Origin: Folioceros fuciformis
Lineage: Eukaryota > Anthocerotophyta > Anthocerotopsida > Anthocerotales
Assembly (NCBI GenBank): GCA_049999805.1
Contig: JBNGIO010005494.1
Location: 1 to 64,000, forward strand
Direction: 5' to 3'
Length of the DNA stretch: 64,000 nt
This document shows, in pieces, positions 11,085 through 21,231 of the stretch. The notes under the pieces were generated by a model that searched no databases, had not been told where the DNA came from, and was given only the letters and a program-made list of their open reading frames with translations. The position numbers and the translations under genes were made by a program. Positions within the stretch are counted from its first letter, which is position 1; each line of letters opens with the position of its first letter.

Positions 11085-12180
11085 ACAGTGCCAGTGCCAT
11101 CCCGGCCACAAGCCCTAACCGTAAATGAGCAAATCCTAACCCCTAGACAGTCTATGGATGAATGTAAAATGACATTCATTGAATGTTTGAGAATTATTTT
11201 TAAGAAAAAACTTTAGAGAAATATGAGTGTCTAGTTTGGAAAAAAAAATGAAACAACATCTTAGGGTATATTCCCTTAGATACTCAAAGTTAAAACCATA
11301 AAATAGTGCACCAATAACACACAATTTGCTACACCAGTCTCTCCTATAGTTTTTGAGGATAGTGCATCTAAGGTATAATTGGTTGCAACACCAAGTCTAC
11401 TTGGTGCAGTGAACCAAAACTCCTCATTGGAGTTGTGGAACAACCAAGTCTCTTGCAGTTGCTTCAAACAAAACAACCACAAATAAGAGGAAGGATTGGA
11501 CAACAAAAAACGACGCTGAACTACTTGACCGTCCAATAATCGACATGCAACTCAACAAGTTGCTCCTGATGGAGTGCACATTTCCTTTGGCTCCTCTGGA
11601 AGGTTGGTTGTTTCAAACCAAGGATAGCTAGCATTGTCATGTGTATCCTTGATGATAAGTCTAGACGGAAGATCCCATTGTACCACTTGGTCGCCCTCTT
11701 CAAATATGGTCCCCAATGGTAGTGCTTCCTCCATGATATCTCTTGTGTTGGGTCTTTTGTAAGTGAATGGCAACCATTGCTCTACCAATGCATCCGAGCT
11801 TATGTCACTTGCATCACATTGTTTCAATTTCTGCCCAGTAAGTGGGTCAATCACAAGTATGCAAAAAGTGCTCTCACCTATGTTGTAAAAGGTCTTCACT
11901 TTTAAGATCTTTGTGCTGTTGATTGGGACTTTCCATTCAAGGAAAGACTGTACAATGAGATCCTTCAGGATCTTGTTGTTGCAATTTTCCCACTTTCCAA
12001 AATGTGGGAATGCCATGATCTCGTCCTCGTGGATGTAGGCTAGGAGCCACTTGTTCATTGATAATGCCTTCAGCTTTGCATCATGCAAATTTCCCCAATA
12101 AGATTCCATGAACATAGATTTGAAACCATGGCTGACAGTGGTTTCTTCATAGCTTTGGAACCATGGTTGTCCATTTGTAG

Positions 12181-12597
12181 CTTGTTCATCTGATGAAGGT
12201 TCTGATTCTTCATCAATTGTGAGTGGCCATGGTAGTTCACTTGCACCAGTCCATGGTTGCCCATTTGTAGGTTGTTCATCTAATGAAGATTCTGATTCTT
12301 CATCAATTATGAACGGCCATGGTAGTTCACTTGCATCAGCCCATGGTTGCCCATTTGTAGGTTGTTCATCTGATGAAGATTCTGATTCTTCATCAATTAT
12401 GAGCGGCCATGGNNNNNNNNNNTCATCTGATGAAGATTCTGATTCTTCATCAATTATGAGCGGCCATGGGAGTTCACTTGCACCAGTTCATGGTTGCCCA
12501 TTTGTAGGTTGTTCATCTGATGAAGATTCTGAATCTTCATCAATTATGAGCGGCCATGGTAGTTCACTTGCATCTACCCAGGGTTGTCCATCACTCC
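12181..12597 (-). repeat. 90-bp coding tandem repeat inside the PUX-like locus
   Basis: The motif GTTGTTCATC (plus strand) recurs at 12271, 12361, (12418, partly in the gap) and 12508, with a variant at 12181, giving a 90-base, 30-residue period. On the minus strand each unit encodes a block like ELPWPLIIDE followed by an acidic serine tract and DEQPTNGQPW. Units are nearly identical, so the array is young. Shorter degenerate CCATGG-containing units continue to about 12720. Confidence 0.9.
12413..12422. other. Assembly gap of 10 N within the tandem repeat
   Basis: The gap interrupts one repeat unit. The spacing across it is 57 bases instead of 90, so at least 33 bases, or 33 plus a multiple of 90, are missing. 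The reading frame is the same on both sides, in agreement with missing material in multiples of three. The array is therefore collapsed in this assembly. Confidence 0.85.
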
Positions 12598-13518
12598 ATG
12601 GCTGTTCACTTGCACTTGTCCATGGTTGTTCAACATTCCATTGCTGTTCACTTGCACTAGTCCATGGTTGTTCCCTTGCACAGGCTGTCGATGGCTGTTT
12701 ACTTGCTTCAATCCATGGTTGATCATCTCTAATTTGTGCATAAAGTTCCATAGACCATGGTTGTTGACATGCTATTATAGCTTCTTCATGACTTGCATTC
12801 CATTGTCATTCGCTAACTTCAATCCTATGTGGTTTGCCACAAATGGTTTGTTCACATATTGTGTTGCATGGTTGTTGATGACTAGCATCTGTGCAAGTCT
12901 TATCCCACATCACTTCATTAGCTTGGTTAAGAATTTCGCTCACCAATTTGTCTTCCCCAAGGTTACGCTCCATTTTGGATCAAGGCAGCTCGATTTCAGA
13001 CACTTAGTAGGGAAGCTAAGCAATATCCTCTCAAAAGATGTTGCCCTTTGCCTTTCTTGAAGCGTAACAACACAAGTAGCTAGGTTCACAATCTGTATGC
13101 ACTATGTAATCTCAAGAAGACATCAAGATGATAAACTTAATTGTGAGCTTGCAAAATAACCTAGAATGTCTACTTGTATTAATAACATAATATCATGTAC
13201 AATACACATATATAGTATATATAGTTCATTTACATATGATGGCATCTCATTTTGACATGATATCGAGCTTTAATAAAGTATGTCTATAAAGTTTGTGGAA
13301 AAAAAGGTATTACATATCTTCAGTTTCCCACGGGGATGAGATATGCAATGGATGGCAGTGGGACAAAGTATCCACAGAGTTTGATAGAACTTCATATGCA
13401 AAGCACATTCACAGTGTATACATTACTGTGGAGCTATGCTGTACAAAAGGCATTTTGCTAAACTACGCGCTCTGTCCAGACAATATATGATTCCGAACAT
13501 GCTTGCTTCTATCGAGTT

Positions 13519-13621
13519 ATCGGCTGTGTCCCAGCTGTAGTCGTCGGGGTATTCTCCCTTCAGATAGCTCGGGGGCTCGCCGGAGAACGAGCCCAGGTAT
13601 TTGGGCCTGTCTGGGCCGTAC
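13519..13621 (-). pseudogene. Isolated exon fragment of a light-harvesting chlorophyll a/b protein
   Basis: The minus strand encodes [20 protein letters not shown] and then [14 protein letters not shown], a strong match to the N-terminal part of mature LHCII proteins (family pattern [13 protein letters not shown]...WDTAG). The match begins right after CTTGTAG, which looks like a splice acceptor, and stops after about 34 residues. Nothing resembling the first transmembrane helix or the chlorophyll ligands follows. It is therefore a captured or left-over exon of an LHCB gene, not a functional gene. It lies between the PUX-like pseudogene and the Harbinger fragment, all on the same strand. Confidence 0.75.
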
Positions 13622-14014
13622 CTACAAGCAAGATCCATGTTCCTTGATTTAGATCGCGTTGCGTGTCTCATGGCTGGCTAGCTCGATGCATTCAAGAACG
13701 AACGGGTCTGGACGATTGCATCCCATGGTCTAGGTGAGAGGGTAACAAACGTAGCTCATTGAGGAGGAGCAAAGCACTTGGACGCGAGTAGTGGAGCAAA
13801 GGAAACTTAAGGTGTATGAGTGAACCGAGGAGAAAAGATTGCAAGCTAACTCTGAATTTGGGCGTGGAGTGGTCTAGGCAATGATCGACATATCTCTTGG
13901 GACCTGAAGTCTTAGTTTAGCTATCATAGAGGCAGCCCATATCAAGAAAGGGTGGGTAGAACTTACACAACATTCATTTCTCAACAACAAAGGGTTGAAC
14001 ATATGGTTTCTAGT

Positions 14015-14487
14015 TCATGAGTTCATCTCATTGCTCCATAACATGTGCATCAAGATGTCTCTCAACCTGTGACCTTCGACACTGCCGGGGCCAGTTGCTA
14101 TGAAGTTTTGATGCATGCCATCTTCTTTGTCGTCCTCCTCGCCTGCCAATATTCTTGGATCTATCTCATCACCACGATCTATCCGAATGTTGTGCAGTAG
14201 CACACATGCATAAGTCAACGCATTGAAGTAGTCGATGTTGCCTCGCCGCACTTTCCTATCTAGTATCTGCCAAACCTTTTTCAGTGCTCCGAAAGCGTCC
14301 TCAACGACCATACGAGAAGAGGATAGCTTGAAGTTAAAAGACTTTTTGTCTGCCATCAAACCTTGACCGGGAAAGGGGATGATCAACCATGGAAGCAAAG
14401 GGTAGCCAACATCTCCGATGATATACTCTTGCACTTCCTTGTTATCCACGATCATGGATGGTCCATTCAGCCGTGCACCTGCACGGC
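14015..14487 (-). mobile_element. Truncated PIF/Harbinger (DDE_Tnp_4) transposase fragment
   Basis: The minus frame contains YIIGDVGYPLLPWLIIPF, FNFKLSSSRMVVEDAFGALK and YACVLLHNIRIDRGDEID, the C-terminal part of HARBI1-type DDE transposases (the third catalytic acidic residue is expected in the ..VEDAFG.. helix). The match can be extended to GARLNGPSM just upstream, where the frame ends in stop codons near 14490. The N-terminal half with the first two acidic residues is absent. It is a dead fragment; terminal inverted repeats were not found. Confidence 0.8.
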
Positions 14488-14533
14488 TATGCTATACTCT
14501 ATACCAGTACTAGTTAAGTTTTTGTTCTTTAAT

Positions 14534-14554
14534 TATATATATATATATATATAT
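14534..14554. repeat. (AT)n microsatellite
   Basis: About ten TA dinucleotides in a row, just upstream (on the minus strand) of the Harbinger fragment. PIF/Harbinger elements prefer TA-containing trinucleotide targets, but no target duplication could be assigned. Confidence 0.8.
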
Positions 14555-16022
14555 TCAAAAAATAGATTATTAAAAACTTTAAACCATCTCTTATTTTCCA
14601 TGAATGTCATGCATTTTTACTTGTCACAAGAGGAGTTTCCAATTATAAGCTACATAAGCTGAAAATCTTTGTATTTCTTGGATCTTCTTCTGTGGGTAAT
14701 AGAGATAATGACACACAACTCATCCTCCACAAATACGGACACACAACTCATCCTGCCCGAAAGGCCAAAGATAGAGTGGGCAAGACATTACATTAGAAAC
14801 ATATGTAATATTTTTCTTCGAATTATACTAATATATACGTTCAAAACTAGTATTAAAGCCTTCACCTAAGCGATTTCGTTTGTTATCATCCCGGATGCAT
14901 TAGTATGTTGCTTATTCCGGGGAGCAAAGTCGGAGCTGGTAGCATTCATGCCTAGGAGATGAACCAATATTACTCTCCTCTTTCGTTGGGATACTATTGA
15001 CCCTCAGGGCCTGATGCACCTGGTTACTCGCACTGGAAACGTAGAGGAGATCAGCTCACCAAACACCAAGGTGATCCTTTACCACATTGGTAATCTCCAA
15101 CCTTCTCGTCCACCTTACCGGCTTGGTAATGCTCTTCGAAAAGATGTTCGTCCGCGAGACTTTGTGATGACGTCGGAGTCCCAGTCGAGGATGCGTTTCC
15201 TGTCAAATTACGTGCACAAGTGTCATCAAATGAACCTTGCGCGAGAGGCAGCGAGGTCTGTGAAGGAAATAAAGTTGTCAGCCACCTGATCGATGTCGGC
15301 TTGCATGCTTTTCAAGAAACGCCACTTTCTTGAGGAATGCAGCGAACCGTTGTTGGCGTGCGTGACTGGCCTTGGAGAAGGCCCTGCATTGCCCGTCAGC
15401 TGGCGCAGGCTGCCATTTCGCGATGGCGACGCCATACGAGACTTTCAGTGCAGCAGTGGACGGGCGCAGTGCAAGGAAGGGGCTCTTGCTTCAATGTTGC
15501 CGCAAGGAACCTCTCCCGAAAGTGCACTTGTAGCAAATGCGGCAAGTCGCTCTTGTGACCTTATCATGAAACCATTTGTTCCGGCTTGTCTTTTATTGGC
15601 ACCTATTCGTAACTTCAAAGGCATCCAAGAGAGGTGTAAAGGTACAGCAGCTTGACGAATTCAGGACTCAGTACTTATATGTGCAATTGCCAAGGGATGA
15701 ATTCTGTACGCCACTTGTGCACGTCGCGACGGTACTGCATTGGACGACGCAATATCGTGCAGGGCGCAGTGCGCTACCAACCGACAGACTAGGACAACCA
15801 TGAAGAACGTGGACGCACGGCTTCCAAAAAGCAGAGCAGGAGCGAAATTGGCGTGTTACCTGCTACCAGTTTGGCGGTAGACAAGTCGGAGAGGGCTGGC
15901 AGCGCGAATTCCTCCTCGTAATCCTGTGGTGGCGTCCAGTTCTTGGTGTCGGCACACCAGGTATTGACAAAACTAGACTGGGGCCAGTTCTGCCGTTGTG
16001 TTAGGTCAAGGCCGGCGGGCTC
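14555..16022. other. No gene recognised; upstream region of the WOX gene
   Basis: AT-rich up to about 14990, then of balanced composition. Overlapping open frames of 60-120 codons occur on both strands (for example 15014-15289 and 15293-15655 on the plus strand) but none shows a recognisable motif. The last several hundred bases are likely promoter or leader of the homeobox gene. Confidence 0.4.
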
Positions 16023-16553
16023 ATGCTCCGAGCAGCTGCGCTCATGGATCATGCGAATGGCGAGGACGAGGGGACGTTCCGTGCGGAGGGGGATGGTAGA
16101 AACGTGGCACTAAACATTGGGGGAGGGTGCAACGGACTACCGTCTTACGTGATGACAGAGGAGCAGCTGGAATCGCTGAGGCGGCAGATCGCCGTGTACG
16201 CTACCATATGTCACCAGCTGGTGGAAATGCATTGCGCGGCGGTGAAGGAGCAGGCGTCTGGGCCCGCCGCGTCGACACCTAAGGTGAATGGCAGGCAGCG
16301 GTGGATTCCCAGCCAGAAGCAGCTGCACATATTGGAGAGGCTGTTTCGAAAAGGCGGAGGCACTCCAGACAAGCTGCGCATCAGAGACATAACTGCAGAG
16401 CTCAGCAGGCACGGCTGTCTCCACCAAACCAATGTTTACAACTGGTTCCAAAATCGTAAGGCAAGAGTTACCAAGAGGCAGCAGCGCGAGTCCTCCAAGG
16501 GCTCTCCTGACAGGGATAAGAGATCGCGAGTCAAGCAAAGCAATTCCGTGTAG
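16023..16553 (+). CDS. WOX13-like: WUSCHEL-related homeobox protein, WOX13 (ancient/T1) clade
   Basis: A 176-residue intronless frame (169 if the second ATG at 16044 is used). The N-terminal part has VMTEEQLESLRRQIAVYATI followed by CHQLVEMH, a helix typical of the WOX13 clade. The homeodomain spans about residues 92-155, beginning KVNGRQRWIPSQKQLHILE, and its recognition helix reads QTNVYNWFQNRKARVTKRQQ with the invariant W-F-x-N-R. The 'TP' insertion loop (GGGTPDKLRIRDITAEL) is that of plant WOX proteins. No WUS-box or EAR motif is visible, as expected for this clade. The product is a nuclear DNA-binding regulator; in moss, WOX13-like genes act in stem-cell formation. It is shorter than most WOX13 proteins. 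The neighbouring TTL12 gene converges from the other side (182 bases between stops). Confidence 0.9.
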   Translation: MLRAAALMDHANGEDEGTFRAEGDGRNVALNIGGGCNGLPSYVMTEEQLESLRRQIAVYATICHQLVEMHCAAVKEQASGPAASTPKVNGRQRWIPSQKQLHILERLFRKGGGTPDKLRIRDITAELSRHGCLHQTNVYNWFQNRKARVTKRQQRESSKGSPDRDKRSRVKQSNSV

Positions 16554-16734
16554 CCTGCTTGCCTAAAGCAGAGGCTGAAGGCAAGTAGGGCGTCCCTCAG
16601 ACGAGCAGCACGCAGCACTGTGTAGTTAAGTCTAGTTAGGTTGTACTGTTTCCTTTCACCTGATGCTGGTGTGAGGCATAGTCCTGCATCTATGTGTACA
16701 TCGGGCGCAGCTCCCTCTTAGACTGTTCATCCTA

Positions 16735-19700
16735 TCACAACGGCTCCGCATGCTTCACTTCGTTAAGGAACAAGCAACCGAAAACGGAGTTAAAAAATTC
16801 ACTTCCACGGATCACTTCGCCTGTACTGAAATCTGTGAAATCGTACGTCGTCGCTCTCGTGCAATCCGGGCAGAATGTGACCTGCACACACGACAAAATG
16901 AGGACCTTCGGTCTCCCACGGCCACTTGCAGAGAGCATCACTGAAGGACTGTCCAATAGTACCTCCAACAGCTTTGGCTGAAATGCGCTGTCCAACATAA
17001 CGTCTACTCCATAAATGGCTCTAGCCATGGGACAGTGCATATCGGGATGGAGTCTGGCCGCACCCTCGAACAAAGAGCGTAGGATAAGCTTCACTCTTTC
17101 ATGTATATCGGCCCACCTGACTGCGACGCACCACAGTCCAAATTTTCGTCGAATGGTCACTGGTAGTACAGATCAGGAACAAACTAGTTATCTCAGAGTG
17201 CACTGGGTGGGAGGTTCAGACACTCACCGTTGTGTTCCTTCTCAAAGTCGGGTACAAATTCAGAAGTGTTAACGTGATTAAGTTTTATCCTTCGATAATT
17301 CTGGAACATGACGACAGCACACGCTTTAAAGCCTCGAATCCGACGGGATGCCGGATAACATTTGAAGTCTTACAAAGCGAGTAGTCATGACTTGATCAGT
17401 ATGTGCCAAGCAAGTAGGATAACGTACCATTACTGTAAAATGCGTCTCATACTCCAGAAGACTCTGCTCCTCGGTCGTATACTGGTTGTTTGAGAATCTT
17501 GCCTGTAGGTACACGACATTATCAGAATAGCAGAACAGAGCTACGCACCAAAAAACTGAACAAGTTCGAAGACATGTTGTGTTCTCTTGGATGTACCCAA
17601 AACACGCCAGAAAGGAACATCTCGAGGGGCTGTATGCTCCGTACAAGCACAATGTAGCGCAAGTCAAATTTTCTGCCACGAAATAAAGCAGGATTTTCTA
17701 TGTACTTCTGGCAAATCTTTGGGCCTGTCTCCACCAGTCGAATCAATGCTGAAAGATTTCTTGTCACTGTTGTGTCTATTGTGCGGGCCATATTCCAGGG
17801 CTTGACAATCCACAGGTTGTCTTGCCGGTTCAACTCTCTCTCATTATAGTCTCCTATCAACGCTGCCAATTCTGACTCCATATTATACGTCGGCTGAATC
17901 CAGGAGGGGGAACCGAAGGCCTGCGCATGACACACTTCATCAAGACGTACATACATTACATACAAATCTGCCATCGACATTCTTGTGACAAAGCTGAATG
18001 GTACACATGATCTAGAATCTGGATAGCAGCATACCTGTTTCACAGTCTGGGCAAGGTGATGTTTCATGACAAGACAGGCCTCGAATGGGAACTGATTAAT
18101 ATACTGAGAGGGTTTTGGTTCATATCCATCCACCCCCAAGCTTTTGATCTGCGCCCCAGTCCAAAGAATCTCTGCCTTATCTGGGTCATCCACTTCAAAA
18201 ACGCCACAAAGTTTTAACAATATGGACGACTTCGAACCTGTGAGAAGGGATAAAGCAGCACAGTGGAAAGACACAGCAGATGCTACACAAAAGCGAGCAG
18301 GGAAGTGAACGGCACGGAACTCACCAAACACAAATTCAGGTCGTCTAAGAAATTCAAAAACTTGAGGTACGTCTGTGTACAAAGAAATTGGCATACCACC
18401 CGTCCATGACGATATGCTTTGTCCATGTCCGTTCTCACCTACGTTTAGTTTCTGTATGGTGTTCGATACAAGACTTTGAACGTGCAAATCATAAGCCTGC
18501 ACAGCCATGCACATTCCAACATGGAGCTACCCACTAGAAGTTGGACAACTGAGGGAGCAGTTGGTACGTATTGTTTGAGGGTTTAAACAATACGTACCTT
18601 CTTGAAAAAATTGATAGGCGTATGAAACCATGCTGTTAGTCGGGCCGACCTTTGCTGCTGCTCTCCCACTCCATCCAAAAAATCACGAGTGCATTCCTCA
18701 CCCTGCTTCACATCCTCTGTTGGCCACATCAGGGTATAACTGCGATTAAATCACAAAACATGTCAAAAGAAAAGAAAAGAACAAAATCATTCATGCTCAA
18801 GAAGATGGAAAGCAGTGCAAGTTAGGAACTCAGAAAGACGGAGCTAAAGTCAGATTCCGTGTTGCACAAAATACGAAAAAGTACCTGATAGCAGACTTCA
18901 GTGTTCCATCAGGTAAAAACATAAATGGAGCAACCCTAAAATTGGGGACGTCGCTGTGCCTCAACGCCGACCCAAGCTCATCCATCACATACCTATTCAG
19001 CACATCAAGCCAGCTACGATCATGGATCCTTCAAACGAAAGAAGTGACTATGATTGAAACATCGATTGTAGGATGCCGCAAAATACCAGATAGGAGACTC
19101 ATCGAGCTTCTCATCATCAGAGAGTCTGTATGTCATTACATACAGCCACATGCTCTGCAAAACTTTCTCAACAGGTGGTTCACCACTAGAAAAGGATGGC
19201 AGCCGTGGACGAAGATTGCTGTCAACGACCTCACTCTTTCGCTCCAGAATCTTTGCTACTGCTACACCGTTGACTTCCTGTAGGTTTGGCATTAATTTGA
19301 CGATCGTCACAGCACTGCTCCCAAATGGTCCAGGAATATCCACCTGCAAAGGTCCGCAATTCAAGTAACTCTAGTCTGTTACTGAAGTCTTTAAAGACGT
19401 AGCAATGCTTTTCAGACAGTCTGGGAATCAATCATGTGAAGTTAATGACCAAACAGTTACATGAGGGAACAGATGGGTGCCATAAAGAACAAACGCTCCC
19501 AAATGAGGTAGGGAGACAAGCAATTAGCCCCTGCATAGCGAAACATGGTATCTACAAGCGCCAAAATTGATCAGCTTCTAACCTGAAGTGACCGTAGAGA
19601 TACAAGCGATCTCAACGTCTGTACTAAGCTATCATAAGGCTCTGACACAAATTGATTCCCTTGCAGATTCAGGGATGCCAATTTTGGGAAGCTGCTGCTA

Positions 19701-20965
19701 TTGAAAATCTGCCAAAAGTTGAGCATAGTGTCAGTATTAGAGCATTCGTCCTCAAGGAAAACGGAATACATAGCCATAAGATACCTTCACCGGGAAGGAT
19801 GAGAGACGCCTGTTCGACAAATCAAGAGACTGTATTTCTACAAATGGGTCATGTGATAACGTTGTCTTCATTGGTGACTCGGGGTCATTAACATCAAGGC
19901 AGAATCCCACCGCCCATGCAGTATAGTTGTCGGTAAACTTGCTGTTGTAAATCTCAAGCGTTGGCAGGGCAGAAACAATGGCATCCCTTAAACTATCCCC
20001 TCTGCATACATTCCACTCCTTAAAGTTACAACTCGCTCAGTTCATCATGCCCTCAACCTCTACGTCTAGCTGAAAGAAACGTCACCTACATTTCCTTGAC
20101 GATTGGGTTCTCATTAAGCCAAAGGGCACGTAGTTTGTGAAGTCGTTTCACAGTCCCAAGAGCCACTTGCGAGGACTGCAGTTTGTTTCCCCAGAGGCTT
20201 AGGCCAACAAGGTTCTGCAATAAAGAGAATACGTCATCTAAGATGCTGCAATATCAGCCTGTACAGATCAACGTGCGGGAGCTTTGAGCATTCAGAGTCG
20301 TAGGTAGGCTTACAGGGAACCGTGAAGGTACGTCAAGATGGATGAACACTTCATCAGTAATCCCCAAGTCGTCAAGCTCCAGCCAAAGGACTTCCTTCCC
20401 TCTCTCCTTTGCTTCTGCTTCGATCGTGCCAACCGCAATTTCAGCTCTGGGTTGCTCTTTCTCGACAAGTTCCTTTCCCAACGTCTGGGATTCATCGTCA
20501 GCATCACCCACGCACATCAATGTGGCCATCCTCTCTGCCAAACCGGGAATCTCGTTCAGCTGCAACACCGAATTTGAACGGAATCAACCTATGCTAATCA
20601 CTCTGATCCCAGCTCGAGTAATGCTCGGAAACGCATCCTGGCCGTGAACTTGCACCTAACTAACAAGAGCAATAAAAGGGGAGGACCTGTTTGCGAGCTT
20701 CAGGAAGGCGAAATGACCAGGCATGATCGACAAGGAAGACATTAGAATGTTTGGCCATTTCCGGACAGGATAGCAGCAGCCGCCGCTGCCGACCTCCTTC
20801 ACATGGCTCGATCTCGAAAAAGCTTCCTCCATCGAAAATGCTTTCCGACAACTTCTCAAACAGCTGCCGATGCAGATCAGCAGGAATGCCTGCAGAGGCC
20901 AGCAGCAGTCCGTGCACACGCACAAAGTCCTCGTATCTGGAGACGCCATGAGTCTCCATGCTCAT
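16735..20965 (-). CDS. TTL12: LRR and tubulin-tyrosine-ligase-like protein, TTL12 type
   Basis: Fifteen in-frame exons: 20965-20687, 20559-20314, 20214-20090, 20031-19785, 19708-19583, 19343-19087, 19028-18885, 18739-18598, 18496-18325, 18237-18035, 17920-17597, 17502-17428, 17300-17228, 17159-16963, 16881-16735, giving 918 residues. The first ~170 residues precede leucine-rich repeats (NLVGLSLWGNKLQSS, LASLNLQGNQF). The C-terminal half is an ATP-grasp TTL domain with DNLWIVKPWNMARTIDT, KICQKYIENP, FDLRYIVLVRS and YGVDVMLDS. The family is represented by human TTLL12 and Arabidopsis At1g77550; TTLL12 members are considered atypical, possibly inactive ligases linked to tubulin and histone modification. 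The conserved ending CPDCTRATTYDF...FFNSVFGCLFL is intact. Exon 4 acceptor is the least certain. A hairpin lies across the donor of exon 8 (separate entry). Confidence 0.92.
18563..18598 (-). promoter_or_regulatory. Perfect 14-bp inverted repeat covering a 5' splice site
   Basis: Arms 18563-18576 and 18585-18598 are exact reverse complements (GGTACGTATTGTTT against AAACAATACGTACC) with an 8-base loop. In the TTL12 transcript the arm 18598-18585 starts with the last exonic G and the GTACGT donor of intron 8, so the stem would fold the splice donor into a duplex. Whether it regulates splicing is inference. Confidence 0.8.
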
Positions 20966-21231
20966 TTTATCGCCTGGTAGTCTCCGGGCTTACATCCTTA
21001 AACCTTCTGAGAAATGTTCCACGCCCGAACTTGCTTTCTAAATATCGTACCCCATCCCTTTACACAGTTTGCTCAAAGCCAACTCCCAGTGCTACTCCAG
21101 CTCTAACCCTCACTCCCGCGGGTGATAAGCAGTTCCACTGACAACCGGGTGCAGCTTGGGACCGATCTGGCCCTGCTTGAGCTACATGGCCGGCATTGCG
21201 AGTCTCTCCATCGTCGCTCAAAGTCCAGAGC

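Larger units (their letters stand above)
11276..12973 (-). pseudogene. UAS/UBX-domain (PUX7-like) gene with two in-frame TGA codons
   Basis: On the minus strand one frame runs from an ATG at 12971-12973 to a TAA at 11276-11278 (about 566 codons), broken only by TGA near 12808 and TGA at 11552-11554. After a short N-terminal part comes a tandem-repeat region rich in QPW and acidic Ser/Glu/Asp blocks. About residues 286-410 then form a UAS (thioredoxin-like) domain with ILVIDPLTGQKL and NKWLLAYIHEDE. The final ~85 codons form a UBX domain (QRRFLLSNPS, GVATNYTLDALSS, IGETGVANCVLL). This order matches UBXD7/PUX7 adaptors that recruit ubiquitinated proteins to the AAA ATPase CDC48/p97. No UBA domain is visible at the N terminus. 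Both breaks could derive from CGA by C-to-T change, which suggests recent decay of a silent copy; sequencing errors are less likely at two sites. Domain call is firm, gene status is not. Confidence 0.75.

Noticed and set aside
15014-15655. Adjacent plus-strand frames of 91 and 120 codons
   Set aside because: No recognisable motif, overlapping antisense frames of similar length, and no plausible splice join; left as unexplained intergenic sequence.
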